Source: an uncultured Aquimarina sp.
GTDB lineage: Bacteria > Bacteroidota > Bacteroidia > Flavobacteriales > Flavobacteriaceae
Assembly (NCBI GenBank): GCA_947489685.1
Contig: CANLEM010000004.1
Location: 372,001-436,000 of the forward strand
DNA: 64,000 nt
Direction: 5' to 3'
Part shown: positions 44,228-53,860 of the stretch, in pieces
Numbering within the stretch: the stretch's first letter is position 1
How the letters are laid out: every line of letters begins with the position of its first letter
Notes under the pieces: model-generated
Seen by the model: the letters and a program-made list of their open reading frames with translations, nothing else
The model's database searches: none
Told to the model about the DNA's origin: nothing
Position numbers and translations under genes: made by a program

Positions 44228-45193
44228 ATGCTCAAAGCCGGAGTACTCGGTGCGGGACACCTTGGTAAAATCCATTTACGTCTTTTAGAACAATCAGAAA
44301 ATTATGAACTAGTTGGTTTTTATGATGCTAGTGCTACACAAGCAAAAGCTATTGTAGAAGAATTTGGATATCGACTTTTTGATTCGATTGAAGAATTATT
44401 TAATGCTGTAGATGTTGTGGATATTGTAACCCCCACATTTGCTCATTTTGATGTTGCCAAACAAGCTATACAGGCTGGTAAGCATGTGTTTATTGAAAAA
44501 CCAATAACCAATACTGTATCTGAAGCCGAAGAATTAATTCGCCTTGCCAAAACGCATAATGTTAAAGGACAAGTAGGTCATGTAGAACGTTTTAATCCTG
44601 CATATACCGCTGTAGCCAATAAAATAGATAATCCAATGTTTATTGAGGCGCATAGATTAGCTGAGTTTAATCCCAGAGGAACAGATGTTCCTGTTGTACT
44701 AGACCTAATGATCCATGATATCGATGCCATATTAAGTGTAGTACATTCTGAGGTAAAACACATAAGTGCCAGTGGTGTTTCTGTGATCAGCGAGACACCG
44801 GATATTGCAAATGCAAGAATTGAGTTTGAAAATGGATGTGTAGCTAATCTTACTGCCAGTAGAATCTCTCTAAAAAATATGAGGAAATCCAGGTTTTTTC
44901 AAAAAGATGCTTATATATCTGTGGATTTCTTCGAGAAAAAATGCGAGGTAGTAAAAATGAAAGATGCTCCAGAAAAACCTGATGATTTTGCAATGATCTT
45001 ACAAAATGCCGAAGGTGTTAAAAAACAAATCTATTTTGACAATCCCAATATTCCAACAAATAATGCAATATTAGATGAGCTGGATACTTTTGCAAAGGCC
45101 ATTGAAAATGATACTACTCCTATCGTTTCTCTTGAGCAAGGAAAAAAAGCATTAGAAGTAGCCTTAAAGGTTATCGAATGTTTCTCACATTAG
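44228..45193 (+). CDS. Gfo/Idh/MocA-family oxidoreductase
   Basis: The 321-residue protein begins with the Rossmann NAD-binding motif GVLGAGHLGKIHLRLL. The EKP motif is in FIEKPITNTVSEAEELI, and the second domain has GHVERFNPAY, with the conserved lysine/histidine catalytic layout of the family. Flavobacterial members of this length are common but their sugar or inositol-like substrate is not settled. It is followed by a 3-hydroxyacyl-CoA dehydrogenase gene 37 bases away, likely one transcript. Confidence 0.85.
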   Translation: MLKAGVLGAGHLGKIHLRLLEQSENYELVGFYDASATQAKAIVEEFGYRLFDSIEELFNAVDVVDIVTPTFAHFDVAKQAIQAGKHVFIEKPITNTVSEAEELIRLAKTHNVKGQVGHVERFNPAYTAVANKIDNPMFIEAHRLAEFNPRGTDVPVVLDLMIHDIDAILSVVHSEVKHISASGVSVISETPDIANARIEFENGCVANLTASRISLKNMRKSRFFQKDAYISVDFFEKKCEVVKMKDAPEKPDDFAMILQNAEGVKKQIYFDNPNIPTNNAILDELDTFAKAIENDTTPIVSLEQGKKALEVALKVIECFSH

Positions 45194-45230
45194 AAATTAA
45201 ACATATACATACACTCATAATACACAATAC

Positions 45231-46118
45231 ATGAAAAATATAGCAGTAATCGGTGCAGGAACCATGGGGAATGGTATTGCTCATACTTTTGCCCAAAAAG
45301 GTTTTAAAGTACAACTTATAGATATCTCTCAACAAGCATTAGACAAAGGATTAGGAACAATCACTAAGAATTTGGACAGAATGATTGCAAAAGAAAAAAT
45401 ATCTGAAGCTGATAAAGAGGCAACCTTAAGTAACATTTCTACATTTACCAGTATCAAAGAAGGAGTAGAATATGCGGGACTTGTTGTTGAAGCTGCTACA
45501 GAAAATGTAGACCTTAAACTCAAAATTTTTAAAGAACTAAATGCGGCCTGCCCAGAGGATACTATTTTGGCCAGTAATACCTCATCGATATCTATCACAC
45601 AAATTGCGGCGGTAACCGATAGACCTGACATGGTTATTGGTATGCACTTTATGAACCCTGTACCTATCATGAAATTGGTAGAAATTATAAGAGGTTATAA
45701 TACTTCGGATGAAGTTACCAATACCATTATGGATATTTCTAAACAACTTGGTAAAATACCTGTAGAGGTAAATGACTATCCAGGATTTGTAGCGAATAGA
45801 ATATTAATGCCGATGATCAATGAGTCCATAGAAACATTATATAATGGTGTTGCTGGAGTTAGTGAAATAGATACTGTAATGAAACTTGGTATGGCTCACC
45901 CAATGGGTCCTTTACAACTGGCTGATTTTATTGGCCTTGATGTATGCTTATCTATTCTTAACGTAATGTATGAAGGTTTTAAAAACCCTAAATATGCACC
46001 TTGCCCACTATTAGTAAACATGGTAATGGCCGGTAAACTTGGTGTAAAAAGCGGAGAAGGGTTCTATGACTATTCTGAAAGTAGAAAGGCCGAAAAAGTA
46101 GCTAATCAGTTTGCGTAA
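45231..46118 (+). CDS. 3-hydroxybutyryl-CoA dehydrogenase
   Basis: The 295-residue enzyme oxidises (S)-3-hydroxybutyryl-CoA with NAD, or runs in reverse. NAD binding: VIGAGTMGNGIAHTFAQKG. Active-site region: SNTSSISITQIA, then MHFMNPVPIMKLVEIIRG with the catalytic histidine, and the C-terminal DYPGFVANRILMPMINESI. It is the single-domain form, not a fatty-acid oxidation fusion. Likely role is acyl-CoA or butanoate metabolism. Confidence 0.92.
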   Translation: MKNIAVIGAGTMGNGIAHTFAQKGFKVQLIDISQQALDKGLGTITKNLDRMIAKEKISEADKEATLSNISTFTSIKEGVEYAGLVVEAATENVDLKLKIFKELNAACPEDTILASNTSSISITQIAAVTDRPDMVIGMHFMNPVPIMKLVEIIRGYNTSDEVTNTIMDISKQLGKIPVEVNDYPGFVANRILMPMINESIETLYNGVAGVSEIDTVMKLGMAHPMGPLQLADFIGLDVCLSILNVMYEGFKNPKYAPCPLLVNMVMAGKLGVKSGEGFYDYSESRKAEKVANQFA

Positions 46119-46166
46119 CAATTAACTATATCGCATTTCTAAAGTATTACAACTTAATCATTAATT

Positions 46167-47405
46167 ATGGCAAAAATCCGTCCTTTTAAAGCTGTTCGTC
46201 CAACACGAGATAAAGTAAGTTTGGTTGCATCTCGATCCTACCAAAGTTATACGGCTAACGAACGTGATTCTAGGATGGATTATAATCCGTACTCTTTTTT
46301 GCATATTGTAAATCCAGGCTACAAATACCAAAAGGAAATCTCTGGCGAAGAACGCTATAAATTAGTTCGTAATAGATATCTAGAATTTAAAGAAGATGAG
46401 ATTTTTACACAAGATGGCTCACCCTGTTATTATGTATATAAAATTGTTAATCGAGAACATGAATCTTTTTGCGGAATTGTAGCCGCAGCAAGTGCCGAAG
46501 ATTATGAAAATAATGTGATAAAGATTCATGAGGATACTATCAAAAATCGTGAAAACACGTTTAAAGAGTATCTAAAAACAGTTGGATTTAATGCCGAGCC
46601 GGTTTTACTAACCTACCCCGATAATGAAATTATATCTGGTATAGTCGCAAAAATGGCTGAAAACAGAGCCGAATACGAATTTACATCTACATATCGCGAT
46701 ACACATTATCTATGGAAAGTAGATGATCCAAAGTTAATTAACCAGATACAAGAAGCATTTTCATCTATAGAAACAATATATATTGCAGATGGCCATCACC
46801 GTTCTGCATCTTCATGTCTTCTTGCCAAGGATCTTAAAGAAAATAATCCAAATCACAAAGGAGATGAATCCTACAATTTTTTTATGAGCTACCTTATTCC
46901 GGAGTCTGATTTAAAAATTTATGAGTTCAATCGTCTAGTCAAAGATCTTAATGGCCTTACTAAAGAAGAGTTTTTGATTCGGCTTGATGAATGGTTTCGA
47001 ATAGAAAATAGAGGCCTTGAAGCATATAAACCTTCTAAACCGCATCATTTCAGTATGTATTTGGATGGCGAGTTTTATTCTTTATACCTTAGAAAAACGA
47101 TTTACGAATTTGGTGATGCCTTGGATGAACTCGATGCTCAAATTTTGTACAAAACAGTTTTAAAACCAATATTAGGAATACATGATCTTCGTACAGATAC
47201 CCGTATAGCCTATTCTCATGGTAAAAATGATATTATTTCTGTAAAAAGCAGAGTTGATAATAACGAGTATAATGTAGGCTTTGGTTTATTTCCGGCTTCT
47301 GTTGAGCAAATGAAAAAAATTGCTGACCAGGGTTTAAAAATGCCTCCAAAAAGCACATACATAGAGCCTAAACTTAGAAGCGGTATAACTATATACGAAT
47401 TTTAG
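46167..47405 (+). CDS. DUF1015 family protein
   Basis: The 412-residue protein has the DUF1015 pattern: IRPFKAVRPTRDKVSLVASR at the start, YIADGHHRSASSCLLA in the middle, and LYKTVLKPILGIHDLRTDTR later. The family is widespread, found near serine and pyridoxal metabolism genes in other species; its activity is not settled, though a SerK-like ADP-dependent serine kinase fold has been reported for relatives. It lies in line with the dehydrogenase and upstream of yggS. Confidence 0.85.
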   Translation: MAKIRPFKAVRPTRDKVSLVASRSYQSYTANERDSRMDYNPYSFLHIVNPGYKYQKEISGEERYKLVRNRYLEFKEDEIFTQDGSPCYYVYKIVNREHESFCGIVAAASAEDYENNVIKIHEDTIKNRENTFKEYLKTVGFNAEPVLLTYPDNEIISGIVAKMAENRAEYEFTSTYRDTHYLWKVDDPKLINQIQEAFSSIETIYIADGHHRSASSCLLAKDLKENNPNHKGDESYNFFMSYLIPESDLKIYEFNRLVKDLNGLTKEEFLIRLDEWFRIENRGLEAYKPSKPHHFSMYLDGEFYSLYLRKTIYEFGDALDELDAQILYKTVLKPILGIHDLRTDTRIAYSHGKNDIISVKSRVDNNEYNVGFGLFPASVEQMKKIADQGLKMPPKSTYIEPKLRSGITIYEF

Positions 47406-47471
47406 AAGTAGTTTTTGAACTATCTTTAAAATGTATTACCATACATTCAACCTTAACACCTAACCCGTACC

Positions 47472-47500
47472 TTGGACTTAACGGAATTTAGATATCTTTG
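47472..47500 (+). promoter_or_regulatory. Bacteroidota-type promoter for yggS
   Basis: TTG at 47472-47474, 18-base spacer and TATCTTTG at 47493-47500. The -7 box ends six bases before the ATG at 47507, so the message is predicted to be leaderless or almost so. Confidence 0.65.
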
Positions 47501-47506
47501 CGCACT

Positions 47507-48169
47507 ATGAATGCTATTGAAAAGAACCTTCAAAATATAAAAACTACAATCCCAGAAGGAGTCACTCTTGTTGCTGTTTCTAAAACTAAACCCATTGATG
47601 AATTACTGAAAGCATATAATGCAGGTCAACGAGTTTTTGGAGAGAATAAAATCCAGGAAATGGCAGAGAAATGGGAACATATGCCTAAAGATATTGAGTG
47701 GCATATGATTGGCCATGTGCAAACCAATAAGGTGAAATACATGGCGCCTTTTGTTAGCTTAATACATGCTGTGGATAGTATCAAATTATTGAAAGAAATA
47801 AACAAACAGGCCAAAAAACATGATAGAGTGATCAATTGCCTGCTTCAAATAAAAATTGCAAAAGAAGAAAGTAAATTTGGATTGAGCGCAACAGATGCAA
47901 CTAACTTATTAAGTTCTGAAGAATTAAAGGACTTTTCAAATATTAATATTCAAGGTCTTATGGGAATGGCAACATTTACAGATAATCAAGAACAAATTAG
48001 AAATGAATTTAACATCATCAAAAAGCTCTTTGACCAATTAAAACCTAAGTACGCAGAATTTAAAATACTCTCTATAGGAATGAGTGGTGATTATGAAACT
48101 GCTATACATAGTGGTAGTACAATGGTAAGGATAGGAAGCTCTATCTTTGGTGCGAGAAACTATAACTAA
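47507..48169 (+). CDS. PLP-homeostasis protein YggS/ProSC
   Basis: The protein binds pyridoxal phosphate and balances free PLP. The start is ATG 47507 (MNAIEKNLQNIKTT); the frame also opens at a TTG nine bases earlier, which lies in the promoter. Motifs: VAVSKTKPIDELL with the PLP lysine, GENKIQE, WHMIGHVQTNKVKYM and SIGMSGDYETAIHSGSTMVR. It is about 220 residues. Confidence 0.93.
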   Translation: MNAIEKNLQNIKTTIPEGVTLVAVSKTKPIDELLKAYNAGQRVFGENKIQEMAEKWEHMPKDIEWHMIGHVQTNKVKYMAPFVSLIHAVDSIKLLKEINKQAKKHDRVINCLLQIKIAKEESKFGLSATDATNLLSSEELKDFSNINIQGLMGMATFTDNQEQIRNEFNIIKKLFDQLKPKYAEFKILSIGMSGDYETAIHSGSTMVRIGSSIFGARNYN

Positions 48170-48311
48170 CAGTTTGAATACGAAGACACCTTTTACTTAT
48201 TAATATTTAACCACTATATTTGAAGCAAACACAAAAAAATTATTAATTAATCAAAAAAAATATTATTATACTATTTACTAACTTCTACAGATTACCCACT
48301 ACAGATTAATT

Positions 48312-49682
48312 ATGTATGCAATTTTAGATATAGAAACTACCGGCGGTAAGTATAATGAAGAAGGGATTACAGAAATTGCGATATATAAATTCGATGGCCT
48401 TAAAGTGGTGGATCAATTTATAAGTCTCATTAACCCCGAACGTCCTATACAACCCTTTGTTGCGAACCTCACAGGAATCAACAATGATATGCTTCGTAAT
48501 GCGCCTAAGTTTTATGAAGTAGCCAAAAGAATAGTTGAAATCACATCGGATTGCGTAATTGTAGCCCATAATGCTAGTTTTGATTACCGAATATTAAGGA
48601 CCGAATTTTCTCGGTTAGGGTTTGATTTTGAAAGATTTTCGTTGTGTACTGTAGAACTTTCTAAAAAATTGATTCCGGATCAACCTTCGTATAGTTTAGG
48701 AAAATTGGTACGAGGACTAGGGATTCCGTTATCGGATAGACATCGTGCCAATGGTGATGCACAAGCAACTGTTAAGCTTTTCAAATTACTATTAAGTAAA
48801 GATCTAGAAAAAGAAATCATCAAAGAAACGGTTAAAGCCGATACCAAAAAACAGATTGATGATAAATTACTTAAACTAATGGAGCAAGCTCCAATAGCCA
48901 CTGGAGTTTATTATATACATCGAGAAGATGGTACAATTATATACATTGGTAAAAGTAAAAATATTAAAAAACGCCTCAATCAACATTTTACCAACGACAA
49001 TAAGAAATCCAGAAGAATTCAAGAAGAAGTTACGACTATAACTTATGAAATTACTGGAAGTGAATTACTGGCTTTACTAAAGGAAAATGAAGAAATAAAG
49101 ATCAATAAGCCAAAATATAACCGGGCTTTAAGAAAAACAAAGTTTGACCAGGCGCTATATCGATTTATTGATGATAATGGTTATATCAACCTAAAGGTTA
49201 GCAAAGCAAATAACCAAAATCACAGCATTACCACTTTTACAAATAGACAGCAAGCAAAAAGTTATATGCATCGATGGGCAGAAGAATTTAATTTATGTCA
49301 AAAATTAATCGGACTAGAAAAAGGTACCGGAAATTGCTTTAGCTATACTATTAAACAGTGCCATGGAGCATGTATTCTATCAGAAAGTGCAGAAAATTAT
49401 AATGCCCGTGTTCAAGATTTCATTCATCAAAACTCTTTTGAGGATCAGGACATGCTTATTATAGACAGAGGTAGGGATGTTGACGAACAAGGTATAGTAC
49501 TAGTAGAACAAGGAAAATTTAAAGGCATCGGTTTTTTTAATCTAAACCATCAAATAAATAATATTGAAATTTTACGATCTATAATAACACCTATGAATCA
49601 CAATCGAGATGCTCAACATATTATCCAGAGTTATATTCGTCAAAATAAAAAGATAAAGATTGTTCCCATTACCAAAAATTAA
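48312..49682 (+). CDS. DnaQ-like exonuclease fused to GIY-YIG nuclease domain
   Basis: The protein is 456 residues. Residues 1-165 are a DEDDh 3'-5' exonuclease: LDIETTGG (motif I), VAHNASFDYRILRTEF (II) and HRANGDAQATVKLF (III, His and Asp). Residues 195-290 are a GIY-YIG nuclease: GVYYIHREDGTIIYIGKSKN, then KKRLNQHFTN. The rest resembles the C-terminal part of UvrC/Cho-like proteins. It suggests repair or DNA-end processing. No partner is next to it. Confidence 0.88.
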   Translation: MYAILDIETTGGKYNEEGITEIAIYKFDGLKVVDQFISLINPERPIQPFVANLTGINNDMLRNAPKFYEVAKRIVEITSDCVIVAHNASFDYRILRTEFSRLGFDFERFSLCTVELSKKLIPDQPSYSLGKLVRGLGIPLSDRHRANGDAQATVKLFKLLLSKDLEKEIIKETVKADTKKQIDDKLLKLMEQAPIATGVYYIHREDGTIIYIGKSKNIKKRLNQHFTNDNKKSRRIQEEVTTITYEITGSELLALLKENEEIKINKPKYNRALRKTKFDQALYRFIDDNGYINLKVSKANNQNHSITTFTNRQQAKSYMHRWAEEFNLCQKLIGLEKGTGNCFSYTIKQCHGACILSESAENYNARVQDFIHQNSFEDQDMLIIDRGRDVDEQGIVLVEQGKFKGIGFFNLNHQINNIEILRSIITPMNHNRDAQHIIQSYIRQNKKIKIVPITKN

Positions 49683-49720
49683 TTTCGAAGTTTTAGTATT
49701 TTTAATCAAAATCGGAAAAT

Positions 49721-50551
49721 TTGACAAAAAGTTCATATCATAAAAGTTGGAAAAATCGATTACATGATATCATTTATGAGGCAGATACTCCTGTCGGAAA
49801 GATATTTGATGTTATATTACTTATACTCATTGTATTAAGTATCATTTTTGTAATGCTCGAAAGCGTAAAGGGGTTACCTGCAAAAACCTACGAATTACTT
49901 TACTACGCAGAATGGATAATTACTATATTCTTTACTTTTGAATATATTGCTCGTATCGTTTCTATAAAAAAACCTAGTTCTTATATTTTTAGTTTTTATG
50001 GGATCATTGATTTGTTATCAACACTTCCCTTATACTTATCATTCTTTATAGCGGGCTCTAGTGCTTTATTAACTGTACGTGCATTACGATTACTTCGGGT
50101 ATTTAGAATTTTAAAAATATCCCGTTATATAGGCGAATCTAATAAACTAGGTAAGGCAATTAGAGATAGTCGTGCCAAAATATTAGTGTTTTTATTCGCT
50201 GTAGTGGTAGTATGTATCATAATGGGTACTGTGATGTATATTATCGAAGGAGAAGAAAGTGGTTTTAAGAGTATACCTATCAGCGTATATTGGTGTATTG
50301 TTACCCTCACCACTGTTGGATATGGAGATATTGCTCCTGTAACGCCTTTAGGACAATTTCTTGCCGCTATTATTATGATTATGGGATATGGTATCATCGC
50401 TGTGCCTACGGGTATTGTTAGTGCAGAATATTCTCAACAAACCAAAAAAGTACATTTAAACACTCAGTCATGCAGCAGCTGTAACGAGGATAAACACTCT
50501 GACAAAGCTAAATTTTGTCACAAATGTGGAGAAGACTTAAACAATGAGTAA
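49721..50551 (+). CDS. Voltage-gated-type potassium channel with C-terminal zinc ribbon
   Basis: The 276-residue protein has six membrane segments with an arginine-rich S4 (RALRLLRVFRILKISR), a pore helix and the potassium filter TTVGYGDIAP. Ion flow would be gated by voltage. After the last segment, the tail has a CSSC and a CHKC pair, spaced like a zinc ribbon, an unusual addition. The start is TTG 49721, since no in-frame ATG is near. Its end overlaps miaA by eight bases. Confidence 0.88.
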   Translation: MTKSSYHKSWKNRLHDIIYEADTPVGKIFDVILLILIVLSIIFVMLESVKGLPAKTYELLYYAEWIITIFFTFEYIARIVSIKKPSSYIFSFYGIIDLLSTLPLYLSFFIAGSSALLTVRALRLLRVFRILKISRYIGESNKLGKAIRDSRAKILVFLFAVVVVCIIMGTVMYIIEGEESGFKSIPISVYWCIVTLTTVGYGDIAPVTPLGQFLAAIIMIMGYGIIAVPTGIVSAEYSQQTKKVHLNTQSCSSCNEDKHSDKAKFCHKCGEDLNNE

Positions 50552-51449
50552 CAATTTAATAGTAATCATTGGACCAACGGCAATTGGTAAAACCAGCCTA
50601 AGCATACAATTAGCTAAACATTACAATTGCGAAATTGTCTCTGCAGATAGCAGGCAATTTTATAAAGAAATGGATATAGGTACTGCACCTCCTTCAAAAG
50701 AAGAATTAGATCAAGCTCCGCATCATTTCATACAACATAAAAGTATACATGATGTCTATAATGTTGGCGATTTTGAAAAAGATGCGCTGGATAAACTTAA
50801 TGATCTTTTTGAAAATCACAAATACGTTATTCTTGTTGGAGGGTCAGGTTTGTATGTAGATGCGGTTACCCGGGGATTAGATTATTTTCCAGAAGTAGAT
50901 CCCAGTATAAGAGAAAAACTACAATTAGAGTATCAAAGTAAAGGTATTCTTTATCTACAAGAACAACTTAAAACTTTAGACCCTGAGTACTATAAAAGTG
51001 TGGATTTGCAAAATACGCATAGAGTAATGCGTGCCGTAGAAGTATCTATGAGTAGTGGAAAGCCTTATTCTTCTTTTATTACATCTTCTTCAAAAACAAG
51101 ACCATTTAATATTATAAAAATTGGGATTACTGCAGATCGTAAGATAATCTACGATCGTATCAACCAACGAGTGGATATTATGGTAGAAAAAGGGTTAATT
51201 GATGAAGTCAAATCTCTTTCTAAGTATAGAAAATTAAATGCCTTAAACACTGTAGGGTATAAGGAATTATTTAATTATCTAGACAACGAATGGGAGCTTG
51301 ATTTTGCCATTTCGGAGATTAAGAAGAATACTCGGCGTTTTGCAAAAAGACAACTTACATGGTTTAGAAAAGATAATGCAATACAATGGTTTGACTATAC
51401 CGAAAACATCGACTCTTGTATTGACTATATAAATAAAAACACACTATGA
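50544..51449 (+). CDS. miaA: tRNA dimethylallyltransferase
   Basis: MiaA adds a dimethylallyl group to A37 of tRNAs that read UNN codons. The 301-residue protein has the P-loop GPTAIGKTSLSIQLA, then SADSRQFYKEMDIGTAPPS and the QNTHRVMRAVEVS region. The start overlaps the channel gene by eight bases. Its stop codon lies within the stem of the following terminator. Confidence 0.95.
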   Translation: MSNNLIVIIGPTAIGKTSLSIQLAKHYNCEIVSADSRQFYKEMDIGTAPPSKEELDQAPHHFIQHKSIHDVYNVGDFEKDALDKLNDLFENHKYVILVGGSGLYVDAVTRGLDYFPEVDPSIREKLQLEYQSKGILYLQEQLKTLDPEYYKSVDLQNTHRVMRAVEVSMSSGKPYSSFITSSSKTRPFNIIKIGITADRKIIYDRINQRVDIMVEKGLIDEVKSLSKYRKLNALNTVGYKELFNYLDNEWELDFAISEIKKNTRRFAKRQLTWFRKDNAIQWFDYTENIDSCIDYINKNTL

Positions 51450-51463
51450 TGTTTCATAGTGTG
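51440..51463. terminator. Bidirectional terminator between miaA and RprY-like gene
   Basis: CACACTATGA and TCATAGTGTG form a 10-bp perfect stem with loop TGTT, with A-run and T-run sides. It includes the miaA stop codon. Confidence 0.75.
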
Positions 51464-51493
51464 CTTTTCAAAGTTTAGTTACCGTTATATATT

Positions 51494-52207
51494 TTAAGCT
51501 TCTTCTCCTCGTACTACCAATCTAAACCCTTCTCCGTGGATATTAAGGATTTCTACATTCTCATCTTTCTTAAGGTACTTTCTTAACTTAGCAATATATA
51601 CATCCATACTTCTCGAGGTAAAATAATTATCATCTCTCCATATTTTTGTTAACGCTAGTTCTCTAGGCATTAAATCATTAAGATGTAAAGCTAACAAACG
51701 AAGTAATTCATTTTCTTTAGGAGATAACTTAATAGGATCTTCTTCTCTATAAGTTAAAAACCTAAGTTTAGAATTTAAATGGAATCCTCCTATTTTAAAT
51801 TCAAATTGTTTGCTATCCGCAACCGACTCGGTACTTTTACGTTGCATGATAGCCTGGATTTTCATTAATAGCACTTCACTATCAAAAGGCTTATTAAGAT
51901 AATCATCTGCTCCAACCTTATATCCTTTAAGGACATCCTCTTTCATCGCTTTTGCTGTCAAAAAGATAATTGGTATTTCTTCATTTTTATCCCTGATTTC
52001 TTTTGCCAAGGTAAATCCATCCTTGTAAGGCATCATTACGTCTAGAATACACATATCGTAATCGTCCTTCTTAAATTTTTCGAAGCCTTCCATACCATTT
52101 TTAGCATGCACAACATCATAATCATTCATTACTAGATAATCCTTTAACACTGTTCCAAAGTTAGGGTCATCTTCTACAAGCAAAATCTTTTTGTTTTCTG
52201 TTTCCAT
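51494..52207 (-). CDS. OmpR-family response regulator (RprY-like)
   Basis: The 237-residue regulator has a receiver domain (LLVEDDPNF, CILDVMMPYKDG with the phosphoacceptor aspartate, FLTAKAM, NKPFDSEVL) and a winged-helix DNA-binding domain (KLSPKENELLRLLALHLND, then YFTSRSMDVYIAKLRKYL). It matches the RprY type of Bacteroidota. It is four bases from the histidine kinase gene upstream, in one operon. Confidence 0.93.
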   Translation of the reverse strand: METENKKILLVEDDPNFGTVLKDYLVMNDYDVVHAKNGMEGFEKFKKDDYDMCILDVMMPYKDGFTLAKEIRDKNEEIPIIFLTAKAMKEDVLKGYKVGADDYLNKPFDSEVLLMKIQAIMQRKSTESVADSKQFEFKIGGFHLNSKLRFLTYREEDPIKLSPKENELLRLLALHLNDLMPRELALTKIWRDDNYFTSRSMDVYIAKLRKYLKKDENVEILNIHGEGFRLVVRGEEA

Positions 52208-52210
52208 ATT

Positions 52211-53776
52211 TTATGATATTAACGGTAATTTAATGATAAACGTGGAGCCTTTTCCCCTTTCACTCTCCACCCATATCTGACCATGATGGTCGTCTATAAT
52301 TCTTTTTACATATGTTAGTCCTAATCCATGGCCCTTTACATTATGAAGATCTCCAGTATGTTCTCTAAAGAATTTTTCGAAAATCTTCTTCTGTGCCACT
52401 TTACTCATACCAATTCCTTGATCACGAATTTTAAGGACAATACTATTCTTTACATTTTCGGTATATATATCAATTTTCGGTTCTTCTTCCGAATATTTAA
52501 TTGCATTATCCAAAACATTTACTACTACATTAGTCATATGACTATCGTTAGCCAGTATGGTAGTTTTAAGTGCTCCTAAATGCGTTTTTATATACCCATA
52601 TCTATTTTCAACAATCAAAGAAACATGAGTTACAGCATCTTCAATAATATCATGTAGCTCTTGTTTTTCTTTTTTAATATTGAGCTCATTTTTCTCTAAT
52701 TGTGATATTCTTAATACATTTTCGACTTGAGCGTGCATTCTTTTATTCTCTTCACGTATCATGTTCATATACCGTTGCACTTTTTCTTTGTCCCCTTCTA
52801 TTTTTGGATTCTTGATAGAATCCAAGGCCAAATTGATAGTTGCAATAGGCGTTTTTAGCTCATGCGTCATGTTATTAATAAAATCGGTTTTAATTTGCGA
52901 TATCTGCCTTTGCTGCATCAATTGCGATAATGCACTCGAGTAAGCAACTACAATAATTAAAGTAAAAATTATTGATAGTATTGCCATTCCTTTAATCGTA
53001 GACAATACATATTGCTTTTTACCCGTGAAATTAACCAGCAATTGATACTCACTAGCACCCTGATCATCTACAAACAAGGGTATTGCATATGTGGCCGGGT
53101 GATCCAAATTAAAATCGTCAGAACGTACTTTTGTAGATAATGTTTTGCTATAAATAGCATACTCAAAACCTACTTTTATATCTCTTTCTTCGAGTTCTTT
53201 TTTGAGCAAATATTCAATCTCTTTCTTTCGAACTCTTCGATGTATCGGTATAAAACTTGCTATCTCTCCAATTACTATTTCATAATCCATTCTCTGGAGA
53301 TCTGTCAAGCCTTCTATTCTTTGTTCTAACTTAGATTTAGTACTAAGTTTCGAACTATTTTTATTGTCCTCGATAGCATTATCAACATTACGATTTAAAA
53401 TATTCTTTAATTTAACCGTATCTATATTAAAGTTAATAAACGAAGAGAACAATTTCGAATCTTCTTCTAAAATATCATTTGCATATACATATGATCTCTT
53501 AGTATTATCAATACTAATATTTAAAAGTTGCCTAATCGTTTTATTATCTGGCTCTTCTATGCTATCAAGAATTTCCCGTAATGGGAAAAACATTTCTTCA
53601 AATTCTCTATACTGAATCCCGTTGGATACCGAAATTAGAATTTGTTTAGCATTAAAAGAAAACTGCTCTTCATTATTCTCAACCGTGTTGTTAATCCAAT
53701 ATCCCTGAACGAAAATAATCCCAATTAGCGATAAACTCATAAGGATTATCAGTAACACGAATAACCTTTTATTCAT
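52211..53776 (-). CDS. Sensor histidine kinase (RprX-like)
   Basis: The 521-residue kinase has a first membrane segment (LFVLLIILMSLSLIGIIFVQ), a large extracytoplasmic sensor region (about residues 30-265), and a second segment (MAILSIIFTLIIVVAYSSAL). The kinase core has MTHELKTPIATINLALDSI (H-box), VVNVLDNAIKYSE (N), GIGMSK and GHGLGLTYVKRI (G). The sensor has no family I recognise. The -7 box TACTTTTG lies four bases before the ATG. Confidence 0.93.
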   Translation of the reverse strand: MNKRLFVLLIILMSLSLIGIIFVQGYWINNTVENNEEQFSFNAKQILISVSNGIQYREFEEMFFPLREILDSIEEPDNKTIRQLLNISIDNTKRSYVYANDILEEDSKLFSSFINFNIDTVKLKNILNRNVDNAIEDNKNSSKLSTKSKLEQRIEGLTDLQRMDYEIVIGEIASFIPIHRRVRKKEIEYLLKKELEERDIKVGFEYAIYSKTLSTKVRSDDFNLDHPATYAIPLFVDDQGASEYQLLVNFTGKKQYVLSTIKGMAILSIIFTLIIVVAYSSALSQLMQQRQISQIKTDFINNMTHELKTPIATINLALDSIKNPKIEGDKEKVQRYMNMIREENKRMHAQVENVLRISQLEKNELNIKKEKQELHDIIEDAVTHVSLIVENRYGYIKTHLGALKTTILANDSHMTNVVVNVLDNAIKYSEEEPKIDIYTENVKNSIVLKIRDQGIGMSKVAQKKIFEKFFREHTGDLHNVKGHGLGLTYVKRIIDDHHGQIWVESERGKGSTFIIKLPLIS

Positions 53777-53780
53777 AACT

Positions 53781-53788
53781 CAAAAGTA
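53781..53788 (-). promoter_or_regulatory. Putative -7 box for the RprX/RprY-like operon
   Basis: TACTTTTG on the minus strand matches TAnnTTTG and ends four bases before the ATG at 53776, predicting a leaderless message. No clear -33 TTG. Confidence 0.45.
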
Positions 53789-53860
53789 AGACTTTAACAT
53801 TTAGCTACTTTACGGTTTAACCAAATGTTAACAAAATGAAAGATTAGGATTACAAAAGTA

